Origin: Pseudarthrobacter chlorophenolicus | GTDB lineage: Bacteria; Actinomycetota; Actinomycetes; Actinomycetales; Micrococcaceae | DNA: 64,000 bases | Direction of reading: 5' to 3' | NCBI RefSeq assembly: GCF_000962805.1 | Contig: NZ_JZTW01000001.1 | Location: forward strand, 310,001 to 374,000 | Part shown: positions 26,068 to 34,540 of the stretch, piece after piece | How positions within the stretch are numbered: position 1 is the first letter of the stretch | Layout: every line of letters begins with the position of its first letter | The notes under the pieces: generated by a model | What the model was told of the DNA's origin: nothing | What the model saw: the letters and a program-made list of their open reading frames with translations, nothing else | The model's database searches: none | Made by a program: the position numbers and the translations under genes

Positions 26068-26114
26068 CGGTGGTTGAGCCTGTCGAAACCTGATTTCGGC
26101 AGGCGCAATCACCG
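26068..26114. repeat. 47-bp dispersed hairpin, copy 1
   Basis: Two 21-base arms (26068-26088 and 26094-26114) flank a five-base loop. The left arm reads CGGTGGTTGAGCCTGTCGAA followed by A. A second element of identical length and design lies at 51389-51435. Here it follows the GAF regulator stop by six bases. Confidence 0.7.
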
Positions 26115-26118
26115 GGGA

Positions 26119-26139
26119 GGTTGCAACCTTGCTGCAACC
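26119..26139 (+). promoter_or_regulatory. Inverted-repeat activator site of the aldehyde/alcohol dehydrogenase operon
   Basis: GGTTGCA-accttgc-TGCAACC has perfect 7-bp arms. A TACGCT -10 box lies at 26150-26155, so the site covers the -35 region, as expected for a class-II activator. The GAF protein encoded just upstream is the natural candidate. Confidence 0.55.
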
Positions 26140-26212
26140 CCCCTGCTCCTACGCTGGCTGCATCGGCTCATCCCGTACGGGAAAGCCTTCTGCACAGCAA
26201 AGGAGCTACGCA

Positions 26213-27736
26213 ATGACCGTTTACGCACAGCCGGGTACCGAGGGCTCGAAGGTAACCTTCAAGGACCGTTACGAGAACTGGATCGGCGGCGAATGGGTGG
26301 CCCCGGTCAAGGGCCAGTACTTCGAGAACATCACCCCGGTGACGGGCAAGGCGTTCTGCGAAGTGGCCCGCGGCACCGCAGAGGACATCGAGCTTGCGCT
26401 GGATGCCGCACACAAGGTTGCACCGTCCTGGGGCAAGACGTCAGTGGCCGAGCGGGCCGCCATCCTGAACAGGATCGCGGACCGCATCGACGAAAACCTC
26501 GAAATGCTGGCAGTCGCCGAATCCTGGGACAACGGCAAGCCCATCCGCGAAACCCTCAACGCCGACCTCCCGCTGGCCGCCGACCACTTCCGCTACTTCG
26601 CCTCGGCAGTCCGGGCCCAGGAAGGGTCCCTTTCACAGCTTGACGAGGACACCACCGCGTACCACTTCCACGAGCCGCTTGGTGTGGTGGGCCAGATTAT
26701 CCCCTGGAACTTCCCCATCCTGATGGCCGTCTGGAAGCTGGCCCCGGCGCTGGCCGCCGGCAATGCCGTGGTGCTCAAGCCCGCCGAACAGACGCCGTCC
26801 TCCATTCTGGTCCTCATGGAGCTCATCGGTGACCTGCTGCCCGCCGGCGTGGTCAACGTGGTCAACGGCTTCGGCGTGGAGGCAGGCAAGCCCCTCGCCT
26901 CAAGCTCCCGGATCCGCAAGATTGCCTTCACCGGCGAAACCACCACCGGCCGCCTGATCAGCCAGTACGCCAGCCAGAACCTCATTCCGGTCACCCTGGA
27001 GCTCGGCGGCAAGAGCCCGAACATCTTTTTCGGCGACGTTGCCCAGGCCGACGACGCGTTCTACGACAAGGCCCAGGAAGGGTTCGCACTGTTCGCCTTC
27101 AACCAGGGCGAAGTCTGCACCTGCCCCTCCCGCGCCCTGGTGCAGGAAGACATCTACGACTCCTTCATGGCCGACGCCGTTGCCCGCGTCGAGAAGATGG
27201 TGCAGGGCAACCCGCTGGACACCGAAACCCAGGTGGGTGCGCAGGCCTCGAACGACCAGCTCGAGAAGATCCTCTCCTACATCGACATCGGAAAGCAGGA
27301 GGGTGCAAAGATCCTCACCGGCGGGGCCCGTGCCGAACTGCCCGGCGACCTGGCCGGCGGCTTCTACGTCCAGCCCACCGTCTTCGAAGGCCACAACCGG
27401 ATGCGGATCTTCCAGGAGGAGATCTTCGGCCCCGTGGTGGCCGTGACCAAGTTCAGCGACTACAACGACGCCATGGGCATCGCTAACGACACCCTCTACG
27501 GTCTCGGCGCCGGCGTCTGGTCCCGCAACGGCAACATCGCCTACCGCGCGGGCCGTGAAATCCAGGCCGGCCGCGTCTGGGTCAACAACTACCACGCCTA
27601 CCCGGCGGGTGCCGCCTTCGGCGGCTACAAGTCCTCAGGCATCGGCCGTGAAAACCACGCCATGATGCTGGACCACTACCAGCAGACCAAGAACCTGCTG
27701 GTCAGCTACAACGAGAACAAGCTGGGCTTCTTCTAA
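26213..27736 (+). CDS. exaC: Acetaldehyde dehydrogenase (ExaC-type)
   Basis: A 507-aa NAD-dependent aldehyde dehydrogenase of the ExaC/AldB group. Motifs: '[20 protein letters not shown]' (cofactor pocket), '[15 protein letters not shown]' (glycine loop), 'LELGGKSPN' (general base Glu) and the catalytic Cys at about 302 in the group-typical '[10 protein letters not shown]', where a second Cys follows. It oxidises acetaldehyde from the neighbouring alcohol dehydrogenase to acetate. ATG 26213 has AAGGAG seven bases upstream; the frame opening at 26129 lacks a site and would run through the promoter. First gene of an operon with adhP and DUF779. Confidence 0.92.
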   Translation: MTVYAQPGTEGSKVTFKDRYENWIGGEWVAPVKGQYFENITPVTGKAFCEVARGTAEDIELALDAAHKVAPSWGKTSVAERAAILNRIADRIDENLEMLAVAESWDNGKPIRETLNADLPLAADHFRYFASAVRAQEGSLSQLDEDTTAYHFHEPLGVVGQIIPWNFPILMAVWKLAPALAAGNAVVLKPAEQTPSSILVLMELIGDLLPAGVVNVVNGFGVEAGKPLASSSRIRKIAFTGETTTGRLISQYASQNLIPVTLELGGKSPNIFFGDVAQADDAFYDKAQEGFALFAFNQGEVCTCPSRALVQEDIYDSFMADAVARVEKMVQGNPLDTETQVGAQASNDQLEKILSYIDIGKQEGAKILTGGARAELPGDLAGGFYVQPTVFEGHNRMRIFQEEIFGPVVAVTKFSDYNDAMGIANDTLYGLGAGVWSRNGNIAYRAGREIQAGRVWVNNYHAYPAGAAFGGYKSSGIGRENHAMMLDHYQQTKNLLVSYNENKLGFF

Positions 27737-27773
27737 GCCCGGGTCCACACCTCCATCAACGCAAGGATCGCCA

Positions 27774-28796
27774 ATGACGACGACAATGCAAGCAGCAGTG
27801 GTCAATACCTTCGGAACCGAGCTTCAGGTCCAGGAGCTGCCCATCCCCACCCCCGGCCCGGGGGAGGCCCTCGTGAAGCTCCTCACCACCGGCGTCTGCC
27901 ACACCGACCTCCATGCCGCCGAGGGCGACTGGCCCGTCAAGCCCACGCCGCCGTTCGTGCCCGGCCACGAAGGCGTGGGTGAAGTGGTGGCACTCGGCGA
28001 AGGCGTCACCGACCTCGCCGTGGGCGACATGGTGGGCAACGCCTGGCTGTGGTCCGCCTGCGGCGATTGCCAGTACTGCCGCACCGGCTGGGAGACCCTG
28101 TGCGAGGCGCAAAAGAACGGCGGTTACAGCGTGGACGGGTCCTTTGGCGAGTACATGCTCGTCAACACCCGGTACGCCGCCCGCATACCGGCGGGATCCG
28201 ACCCCGTCGAGGTGGCGCCGGTGCTCTGTGCCGGCGTCACCGTCTACAAGGGCCTGAAGATGACGGAGGCGCAGCCCGGCCAGTGGGTCACCATCTCCGG
28301 GATTGGCGGCCTGGGCCATATTGCCGTGCAGTACGCGGTTGCCATGGGACTTCGGGTGGCCGCCGTTGACATCGCCGATGACAAGCTTGCCCTGGCCAAG
28401 GCCCACGGTGCGGCATTGACGGTCAATGCCCTGCACGAAGACCCGGCGGAGGTGATCCAGCGCGAGACAGGAGGTTGCCATGGGGTGCTGGTTACCGCGG
28501 TGCACCCTTCAGCGTTCGGGCAGGCAATTGGCATGGCCCGTCGTGGCGGCACCATTGTGTTCAACGGGCTGCCGCCGGGCGATTTCCCGGCGCCGATCTT
28601 CGAGATTGTGCTCAAGGGCCTGACCGTCCGCGGTTCCATCGTGGGTACGCGGCAGGACCTGGAGGAGGCCCTGGACTTTTACGCCCAGGGAAAGATCCAC
28701 CCCACCGTCTCAGTCCGGGAACTGTCCGAGGTCAACGCGGTCTTCGATGAGATGAAGCACGCAAAGATCGACGGCCGCGTGGTCCTGAGGTTCTGA
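27774..28796 (+). CDS. adhP: Zinc-dependent alcohol dehydrogenase
   Basis: 340 aa, typical of bacterial AdhP (propanol-preferring/ethanol dehydrogenase) in the medium-chain family. Catalytic zinc ligands are C42 (GVCHTDLH), the His of 'GHEGVGEV' and a later Cys in 'VLCAGVT'. The structural zinc lobe has four Cys in 'SACGDCQYCRTGWETLC'. The NAD fold shows 'GIGGLGHIAVQYA', and Asp after beta-2 (VAAVDIAD) indicates NAD rather than NADP. AAGGA lies six to seven bases before ATG 27774. It forms ethanol to acetaldehyde to acetate with exaC. Confidence 0.92.
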   Translation: MTTTMQAAVVNTFGTELQVQELPIPTPGPGEALVKLLTTGVCHTDLHAAEGDWPVKPTPPFVPGHEGVGEVVALGEGVTDLAVGDMVGNAWLWSACGDCQYCRTGWETLCEAQKNGGYSVDGSFGEYMLVNTRYAARIPAGSDPVEVAPVLCAGVTVYKGLKMTEAQPGQWVTISGIGGLGHIAVQYAVAMGLRVAAVDIADDKLALAKAHGAALTVNALHEDPAEVIQRETGGCHGVLVTAVHPSAFGQAIGMARRGGTIVFNGLPPGDFPAPIFEIVLKGLTVRGSIVGTRQDLEEALDFYAQGKIHPTVSVRELSEVNAVFDEMKHAKIDGRVVLRF

Positions 28797-29203
28797 TGTC
28801 CCAGGACAGCCTGCAGGCCGCTGTGACGCTGCCCGGGGAGGATTTTTCCCGGGTGGCGCTCACGCCGGACGCAGTGGAGCTGCTGCGCCTGCTGTGGCTG
28901 CAGCACGGCCCGCTGATGTTCCACCAGTCCGGCGGCTGCTGCGACGGATCCTCGCCCATGTGCTACCCGGCCGGCGACTTCCAGACCGGCGATGCGGATG
29001 TCCTGCTGGGGCTGTTCGACCTGTCCGAGGGGCTGGAGCCGCAGCCCCTCGAATTCTGGATGTCCCGGGAGCAGTTCAACTACTGGAGCCACACCCACCT
29101 GACCGTGGATGTGGTACCCGGCCGGGGCAGCGGCTTCTCCGTGGAGGCGCCGGAAGGCAAGCGCTTCCTCATCCGCTCAACCCTGATGGACTGGCCGGCC
29201 TAA
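28796..29203 (+). CDS. DUF779 family protein
   Basis: 135 aa. The ATG overlaps the adhP stop (TGATG), so translation is coupled. The family hallmark is the Cys-rich 'FHQSGGCCDGSSPMCYPAGD' near residue 45, followed by 'VLLG' and an aromatic 'FWMSREQFNYWSHTHL' motif. DUF779 genes are regularly found beside ExaC-type aldehyde dehydrogenases, but their biochemical role is not established. The clustered Cys residues suggest metal binding or redox chemistry, possibly protecting or maturing the dehydrogenases; that is inference. Confidence 0.85.
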   Translation: MSQDSLQAAVTLPGEDFSRVALTPDAVELLRLLWLQHGPLMFHQSGGCCDGSSPMCYPAGDFQTGDADVLLGLFDLSEGLEPQPLEFWMSREQFNYWSHTHLTVDVVPGRGSGFSVEAPEGKRFLIRSTLMDWPA

Positions 29204-29233
29204 GCAGAAGCCGGCAAATTCATTGATTCGGTT

Positions 29234-29278
29234 CAAAAGCCCTTGGGGCCCTCACTTTGAGGGTCCCAAGGGCTTTTG
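29234..29278 (+). terminator. Terminator of the exaC-adhP-DUF779 operon
   Basis: A roughly 20-bp near-perfect stem with CAAAAGCCCTT and AAGGGCTTTTG ends; the descending arm closes with TTTT. Confidence 0.8.
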
Positions 29279-29395
29279 GCAGAACAAAGTTCTGCAGTTT
29301 GGCCGTCTCACTATTCGGGACGATTGGGACCGTCCACTGGATGGACACTACGGTTGATAGGTCTGTTTCCTTCACAAATCAGGATTGTGATCCCT

Positions 29396-30958
29396 ATGAA
29401 CCTTCTCCGGACCAAATCCATCGAGCAGTCGATTGCCGACGCCGATGAACCCGGACGCAAGCTCAAGCGCTCCCTCAGCACGTGGGACCTGATGATCATG
29501 GGCGTCGCTGTTGCCGTCGGCGCCGGCATCTTCTCCGTGGGTGCGAAAGCCGCCGCCAACTTCGCCGGCCCGGCCGTGACTGTGTCCTTCGCCATTGCTG
29601 CCGTTACCTGTGCGCTGGCCATCATGTGCTACGCCGAGTTCGCCACTGCCATTCCGGTAGCCGGCTCAGCCTATGTGTTCACCTACGCCACCATGGGCGA
29701 GCTCCTCGCCTGGATCATCGGCTGGAACCTGATTCTTGAGCTGTTCACCGCCGCGGCAGTGATCGCCAAATACTGGGGTATCTACCTCAGCAAGGTGTTC
29801 GCCCTGATGGGTGCCGACGTTCCGCCGGCGCTGACCATCGGCGGCGTGGACCTGTACTGGGGTGCCTTCCTGATCGTGGCCATCTTCACCGTGCTGCTGG
29901 TGCTGGGAACCAAGCTTTCAGCCCGGGTAGGCAACATCTTCACCCTGATCAAGATCGGCGTCGTGCTTTTCGTGATCGTTGTGGGCTTCACCTACGTCAA
30001 GGTTGAGAACTACGCCCCGTTCGTCCCGGCAGCTGAGCCCACCGGCGGGACCGGTGCCGCAGACGTCCTGAAGCAGTCCTTCTTCGGCTTCCTGACCGGT
30101 GCCGCGCCGGCGCAGTACGGCACCCTCGGCATCTTCGCCGGCGCCGCCCTGGTGTTCTTCGCCTTCATTGGCTTCGACGTGGTGGCCACCTCCGCCGAGG
30201 AAGTCAAGAACCCGCAGAAGACCCTTCCCCGCGGCATCTTCGGCGGCCTGGCCGTGGTCACCCTGCTCTACATCCTGGTCTCATTGGCCCTGACCGGAAT
30301 GGTGTCCTACACCCAGCTGGCCGAAGCGGAGAACCCCACCCTCACCACCGCCTTCGAAGCCGTGGGTGACACCTCCGCCGCCAAGGTCATCGCCTTCGGA
30401 TCGCTGATCGGCCTGACCACAGTGATCATGGTGCTCCTCATGGGGCTGTCCCGCGTGGTCCTGGCCATGAGCCGCGACGGCCTCCTGCCGCGTTCCCTGT
30501 CCAAAACCAGCGACAAGCGCTCCACCCCGGCGCGGCTGCAGATCATCTGCGGTGCAGCGGTTGCCCTGGTGGCCGGCCTGACCAACGTGGACCTGCTCGA
30601 GGAAATGATCAACATCGGCACCCTCTCCGCCTTCGTGGTGGTGAGCCTGGGCATCCTGGTGCTTCGCCGCAAGCGCCCCGACCTGAAGCCGTCCTTCCGG
30701 GTTCCGTTCGGCAACGTCCTCCCGGTGGTCTCCGCCGTGCTGTGCCTCTACCTGATGACCAACCTGGCCGTGGAGACCTGGATCTTCTTCGCCATCTGGC
30801 TGGCCATTGGCCTGGCAATCTACTTTGCCTACGGCCAGCGGCACTCACGCCTCAACGAACGCTTCAGCGCCGCGAACGCCGCAGTCAACGGCGGCCCGGC
30901 CGACTCTGCCAGCACCGCTTCCAAGCCCGGCGACGAGGACGAATTCACCCGCGCCTGA
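29396..30958 (+). CDS. APC-family amino acid permease (cationic amino acid transporter type)
   Basis: 520 aa with twelve to thirteen transmembrane helices. The first helix carries the APC substrate-binding motif 'VGAGIFSVG' after a cytoplasmic 'LKRSLSTWDLMIMG' segment. The extra-loop pattern and 'FFAFIGFDVVATSAEEVKNP' in helix 6 are typical of CAT/YhdG-like transporters of Arg, Lys or other amino acids. ATG 29396 is chosen; an in-frame GTG lies nine bases earlier but overlaps the AGGA site (29381-29384). A monocistronic unit with terminators on both sides. The substrate is not readable. Confidence 0.88.
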   Translation: MNLLRTKSIEQSIADADEPGRKLKRSLSTWDLMIMGVAVAVGAGIFSVGAKAAANFAGPAVTVSFAIAAVTCALAIMCYAEFATAIPVAGSAYVFTYATMGELLAWIIGWNLILELFTAAAVIAKYWGIYLSKVFALMGADVPPALTIGGVDLYWGAFLIVAIFTVLLVLGTKLSARVGNIFTLIKIGVVLFVIVVGFTYVKVENYAPFVPAAEPTGGTGAADVLKQSFFGFLTGAAPAQYGTLGIFAGAALVFFAFIGFDVVATSAEEVKNPQKTLPRGIFGGLAVVTLLYILVSLALTGMVSYTQLAEAENPTLTTAFEAVGDTSAAKVIAFGSLIGLTTVIMVLLMGLSRVVLAMSRDGLLPRSLSKTSDKRSTPARLQIICGAAVALVAGLTNVDLLEEMINIGTLSAFVVVSLGILVLRRKRPDLKPSFRVPFGNVLPVVSAVLCLYLMTNLAVETWIFFAIWLAIGLAIYFAYGQRHSRLNERFSAANAAVNGGPADSASTASKPGDEDEFTRA

Positions 30959-30970
30959 CCTGCTCCTGCC

Positions 30971-31003
30971 AATGCCCGCCCGGCTGCCGTCCGGGCGGGC
31001 ATT
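30971..31003 (+). terminator. Terminator of the amino acid permease gene
   Basis: A perfect 13-bp stem (30971-30983 with 30991-31003) with a seven-base loop, followed by a short T-rich end. Confidence 0.8.
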
Positions 31004-31035
31004 TGCATGTTCCGCTCCGGGATGGAGCCCGCTCT

Positions 31036-31041
31036 TAGGAT
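31036..31041 (+). promoter_or_regulatory. -10 box for leaderless TetR gene
   Basis: TAGGAT ends six bases before ATG 31048. Confidence 0.5.
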
Positions 31042-31047
31042 GGATGC

Positions 31048-31647
31048 ATGGCACGCCCCACACGACCCGAACGCAAAGCCGAACTGCTGGGCGCCATCCA
31101 GGACTACCTCATGGACAAGACCCTCACCCAGCTGACGTTCCGGAGCCTGGCGGAGGGGCTGGGCATGAGTTCCTACGTGCTGGTGTACCACTTCGGCAGC
31201 AGGGACCAGCTGATCAACGACATTGTGGTGTCCATCGAGTCCCGGCTGGACCGGCTGCGCAGCACGGACGTGCGTGAGATCGACCGGGCAGCATGGCGTG
31301 CTTTCCTCCTCGATTCCTGGCAGTGGACCATGGCCCAGCGCAACCGGCACCTGACCCGCCTGGAGTTTGAGGCCGCAGCCCAGGACATTGTGGCGCCGGA
31401 ACCCCGCGGGACCTCCCGGGAGCATTTCCGGATGCTGCACCACCAGACGCGCGACTGGCTGATGGTGCAGGGCATCGAGGAAGAATTCGCGGACACCGAT
31501 GCCCGGCTTTTCACGTCCACGTTCTACGGGCTGCAGTTCGACTTCGTGGTCATGAACGAGCCGGAGGCCGCCACCCAGGCCTTCGAACTGATGCTGACGG
31601 TGTTCTTCAACAACCTCGAGACCCGGCTGGCGGCGGCCGGGCAGTAA
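31048..31647 (+). CDS. TetR-family transcriptional regulator
   Basis: 199 aa. The N-terminal HTH (about 8-55) contains 'TFRSLAEGLGMSSYVLVYHFGS', the TetR turn and recognition helix. The remainder is an all-helical ligand domain with no recognised signature. Its ATG is six bases after TAGGAT, giving a leaderless mRNA. Neighbours are the amino acid permease upstream and the convergent DUF2461 gene; neither is divergent from it, so its regulon cannot be guessed. Confidence 0.88.
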   Translation: MARPTRPERKAELLGAIQDYLMDKTLTQLTFRSLAEGLGMSSYVLVYHFGSRDQLINDIVVSIESRLDRLRSTDVREIDRAAWRAFLLDSWQWTMAQRNRHLTRLEFEAAAQDIVAPEPRGTSREHFRMLHHQTRDWLMVQGIEEEFADTDARLFTSTFYGLQFDFVVMNEPEAATQAFELMLTVFFNNLETRLAAAGQ

Positions 31648-31650
31648 GCC

Positions 31651-32286
31651 TCATGGGGCGGCGTACCGGCCCACCCACTCCACCAGGGGACGCAGCTCCC
31701 GCCACCTGCGGGCAATTTCTTCGCTGGCTGCCGTCGTGGACGCCCACCCGGGCTGCCCCAGCTCAACTCCCGCGGACAGCGTCTTATGCTTGAGCAGCTC
31801 CGCGCGCGGGTGGTCCCGGTCAAAACCGCGGGGGACAGTCTTGAGCTTTTCGCCCTCAATGGCGAACCCGGCGCCCGCCAGCGAATCCACAATGTCCTGA
31901 AGCCCGGACCCGCTCGCCGAGGCATCTGCTGCGGCCCGGTACCTGGCCAGCTGGGCCGGCGAGTGCGAGTGGTAGCCGCCGCCCACCAGCAGCCCGTCGG
32001 CGCTGACCTGGAGGTAGAAGCCCACCCCTTCCTGCCGGGTGGCGAAGGCGCCCTGGGCGGTCTTGTACGGGGATTTGTCCTGTGAGAACCGGACGTCCCG
32101 GTAGGGCCGGAACAGTTTGGCCGGTCCGAATTCGGGCTCAAGCCCGGCCAGGAGCAGTTCCAGCGGCTCCCGGACCGCGGAGTCGTAGGTGGACTTGTGC
32201 TCCAGCCACCATTCACGGTTGTTGTTGTCTTCGAGTTCCTCGTAGAAGCGGAAGGCCTCCGGCGGAATCCCTGCGAAAGTGTCCAT
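31651..32286 (-). CDS. DUF2461 family protein
   Basis: 211 aa. It begins 'FAGIPPEAFRFYEELEDNNN' with the family motif 'NREWWLEHKSTYD', then 'FRPYRDVRFSQDKSPYKTAQ' and 'GFYLQVSADGLLVGGGYH'. These conserved Lys, Arg and aromatic residues define DUF2461 (TIGR02453-type) proteins, whose function is unknown. It is soluble, with no signal peptide. The ATG at 32286 follows TAGGCT by six bases, so a leaderless mRNA is predicted. Its stop is three bases from that of the convergent TetR gene. Confidence 0.85.
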   Translation of the reverse strand: MDTFAGIPPEAFRFYEELEDNNNREWWLEHKSTYDSAVREPLELLLAGLEPEFGPAKLFRPYRDVRFSQDKSPYKTAQGAFATRQEGVGFYLQVSADGLLVGGGYHSHSPAQLARYRAAADASASGSGLQDIVDSLAGAGFAIEGEKLKTVPRGFDRDHPRAELLKHKTLSAGVELGQPGWASTTAASEEIARRWRELRPLVEWVGRYAAP

Positions 32287-32292
32287 GAACGG

Positions 32293-32298
32293 AGCCTA
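32293..32298 (-). promoter_or_regulatory. -10 box for leaderless DUF2461 gene
   Basis: TAGGCT on the minus strand ends six bases before ATG 32286. Confidence 0.5.
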
Positions 32299-32376
32299 GG
32301 GCGGGCGGGCACGGGCGAACAGTGGGCCCGGCGCCGTATGTGCACAACGCCGAAGACGCGGCAGGTTATGTGGACA

Positions 32377-32425
32377 AACGCAGAACACCCCGCCCGGAAA
32401 AGTCCGTAGCGGGGTGTTCTGCGTT
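32377..32425 (-). terminator. Terminator of furA-katA
   Basis: A perfect 17-bp stem (32377-32393 with 32409-32425) lies 22 bases beyond the katA stop; read on the minus strand the last arm ends in TT. Confidence 0.8.
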
Positions 32426-32446
32426 ATGTCCGGGGCCGGAACCTGG

Positions 32447-33931
32447 CTAGAGCTTGTTGGCTGCCTCGGCGTCGGATTCCGTCTGGCCTGCCGCACCCAG
32501 GTTGGCGCGCAGCTTGGCGCCGAGCTCTGCGTCAACGTTGGTCCAGTACTGGATGGCGCGTTCCTTGATGTCGGAGCGCTTCACGCCGCCCACGGCACCC
32601 GTGATGGTTTCGAGGAAGCGGGCCTTGGTGGCTTCGTCGTAGACCTCGCGGTACAGCGCGCCGGCCTGGACGAAGTCGCCGTCCTCAGCGTGCAGGGAGT
32701 GCGCGGCGAGGGTGAGCTCGCCGTCGTTCTCCCAGCCGCCTGCCGCGTTCTGCGGCTCAACTGCGGCCGGACCGCCGAACGTGTTCGGGGCGTAGACCGG
32801 AACGGAAGGTGCGTTGAACAGGAACCGCCCCTGGCCGTCCTGGCTGTAGTTGTTGACCTCGTTCTTCGGCTGGTTCACCGGGATCTGGGCGTGGTTGGTG
32901 CCAACGCGGTAGCGGTGGGCGTCCGCGTAGGAGAAGATGCGGGCCTGCAGCATCTTGTCCGGGGAAGCGGCGATGCCCGGCACGAAGTTCGACGGCGCAA
33001 AGGTGGCCTGTTCGATCTGCGCGAAGTAGTTCTCCGGGTTGCGGTTCAGCTCCATGGTGCCCACCTTGATCAGCGGGTAGTCAGCGTGCGGCCAGACCTT
33101 GGTCAGGTCGAACGGGTTGAAGCGGTAGGTCTTGGCATCTTCGTACGGCATGACCTGGACGTGCAGGTCCCAGGAGGGCAGGTTGCCGGCTTCGATGTTT
33201 TCGTGCAGGTCGCGGATGTAGAAGTCCGCGTCCGAGCCGGCCAGCGCTTCGGCTTCGTCGGAAGTCATGCTCTTCACGCCCTGGTTGGACTTGAAGTGGT
33301 ACTTGACCCAGAAACGCTCGCCCTCGGCGTTGATCCACTGGTAGGTGTGCGAGCCGTAGCCCTGCATTTCGCGCCAGGATGCCGGGAGGCCGCGGTCACC
33401 CATCAGCCACGTGACCTGGTGGGCGGACTCGGGGGACAGGGTCCAGAAGTCCCACTGCATGTCGGCGTCGCGCAGGTGGGTGCCCGGCAGGCGCTTCTGG
33501 GAGTGGATGAAGTCCGGGAACTTGATGCCGTCGCGGATGAAGAACACCGGGGTGTTGTTGCCCACGAGGTCGTAGTTGCCTTCGCTGGTGTAGAACTTGA
33601 CGGCGAAGCCGCGCGGGTCACGCCAGGTGTCGGGGGAGCCGTTCTCGCCGGCAACGGAGGAGAAGCGGATCAGCATCTCGGTCTCGACGCCCGGCTGCAG
33701 GAATGCGGCCTTCGTGTACTTGGAGATGTCCTCGGTGGCCTTGAACGTACCGAATGCGCCGCCGCCCTTGGCGTGCACTACGCGCTCCGGAACCCGCTCG
33801 CGGTTGAACTGGGCGAGCTTTTCCACCAGGTAGTGGTCAGTCAGGATGATGGCACCGTCGGCACCAACTGACTTCGAGTGGGCATCGGACGTAACCGGTG
33901 CACCCGACTGTGTGGTCGAAATGGCAGTCAT
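32447..33931 (-). CDS. katA: Catalase (small-subunit, clade 3 type)
   Basis: 494 aa, the normal length of small-subunit heme catalases. The distal His is H53 in '[13 protein letters not shown]', the partner Asn lies in '[12 protein letters not shown]' (about 115), and the proximal heme ligand Tyr is in '[14 protein letters not shown]' (about 333). It converts hydrogen peroxide to water and oxygen in the cytoplasm. It starts seven bases after the furA stop, and its GGAGAA ribosome site overlaps that stop, so furA and katA are cotranscribed and katA is expected to be induced by peroxide through FurA. Confidence 0.96.
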   Translation of the reverse strand: MTAISTTQSGAPVTSDAHSKSVGADGAIILTDHYLVEKLAQFNRERVPERVVHAKGGGAFGTFKATEDISKYTKAAFLQPGVETEMLIRFSSVAGENGSPDTWRDPRGFAVKFYTSEGNYDLVGNNTPVFFIRDGIKFPDFIHSQKRLPGTHLRDADMQWDFWTLSPESAHQVTWLMGDRGLPASWREMQGYGSHTYQWINAEGERFWVKYHFKSNQGVKSMTSDEAEALAGSDADFYIRDLHENIEAGNLPSWDLHVQVMPYEDAKTYRFNPFDLTKVWPHADYPLIKVGTMELNRNPENYFAQIEQATFAPSNFVPGIAASPDKMLQARIFSYADAHRYRVGTNHAQIPVNQPKNEVNNYSQDGQGRFLFNAPSVPVYAPNTFGGPAAVEPQNAAGGWENDGELTLAAHSLHAEDGDFVQAGALYREVYDEATKARFLETITGAVGGVKRSDIKERAIQYWTNVDAELGAKLRANLGAAGQTESDAEAANKL

Positions 33932-33938
33932 TGTTCTC

Positions 33939-34433
33939 CTATTTCTTGTTTATCTGTAGGGGAGGATTGAAAGTCTGTTGTTGGGACTGCTGGCAGTCTT
34001 GGCAGATGCCCTGGTACATGACATCGGCGATCTGGATGGTCATCGGCTTGGACTTTTCGTCCCAGTGCGGGGTCAGGCACGGGGCATGGCCCACGGCGCA
34101 GTCCACATCCTCCACCCGCCCGCAGCTGATGCAGATGGCGTGGTGGTGGTTGTCATCCACCCGCGTTTCATAGAGGGCGGGGGAGTGTGGAGGCTCGAAC
34201 CGGCGGAGCATGTGCAGGTCCGTCAGGTCTCCGAGCACCACGTAGACGGACTGTGCCGTCAGTTCCGGAAGCTCGGCGCGGGCTGCAGCCAGGATGCTTT
34301 CGGCGGGGGAGTGGGGGTGGCGTTCGACGGCGGCGAGTACAGCGAGCCGCTGCTTGGTCACCCTGCGGCCGTGGGCACGCAGGGCTGCAGCCCATGCGTC
34401 CTGGCCGTCAAAGTGTTCCGTCATGAAACCCAT
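33939..34433 (-). CDS. furA: Fur-family peroxide-responsive repressor
   Basis: 164 aa. A winged helix at about 15-85 ([40 protein letters not shown]) precedes a metal-binding dimerisation domain. It shows the His-rich site '[19 protein letters not shown]' and a C-terminal '[11 protein letters not shown]' that with the earlier Cys pair forms the structural zinc site. Position ahead of katA, as with mycobacterial furA-katG, marks it as the peroxide sensor. The start is uncertain: ATG 34433 or 34424. A 25-bp palindrome directly upstream is the expected autoregulatory site. Confidence 0.9.
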   Translation of the reverse strand: MGFMTEHFDGQDAWAAALRAHGRRVTKQRLAVLAAVERHPHSPAESILAAARAELPELTAQSVYVVLGDLTDLHMLRRFEPPHSPALYETRVDDNHHHAICISCGRVEDVDCAVGHAPCLTPHWDEKSKPMTIQIADVMYQGICQDCQQSQQQTFNPPLQINKK

Positions 34434-34440
34434 TAGACCA

Positions 34441-34465
34441 CTTATTTTGACTATCTCACAATAAG
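34441..34465 (-). promoter_or_regulatory. Fur-type operator at the furA-katA promoter
   Basis: CTTATTtTGA-ctatc-TCAcAATAAG pairs at nine of ten arm positions and lies eight bases upstream of the first furA ATG. This A+T-rich palindrome matches the general form of actinobacterial FurA boxes. Confidence 0.7.
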
Positions 34466-34528
34466 GCGTGGCTTACTTCCGAAGCGTGGCGGACCTGCGG
34501 CTTTGCCGGCCGGGCCGGGGCTGCCCAC

Positions 34529-34534
34529 TAGTGT
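34529..34534 (+). promoter_or_regulatory. -10 box for leaderless MFS gene
   Basis: TAGTGT ends six bases before GTG 34541. Confidence 0.5.
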
Positions 34535-34540
34535 TGCAGG

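Noticed and set aside
32414-33871. 485-codon open frame on the plus strand across katA
   Set aside because: It is antisense to a clear catalase gene, has no ribosome site or family signature, and exists only because G+C-rich genes leave long open antisense frames.
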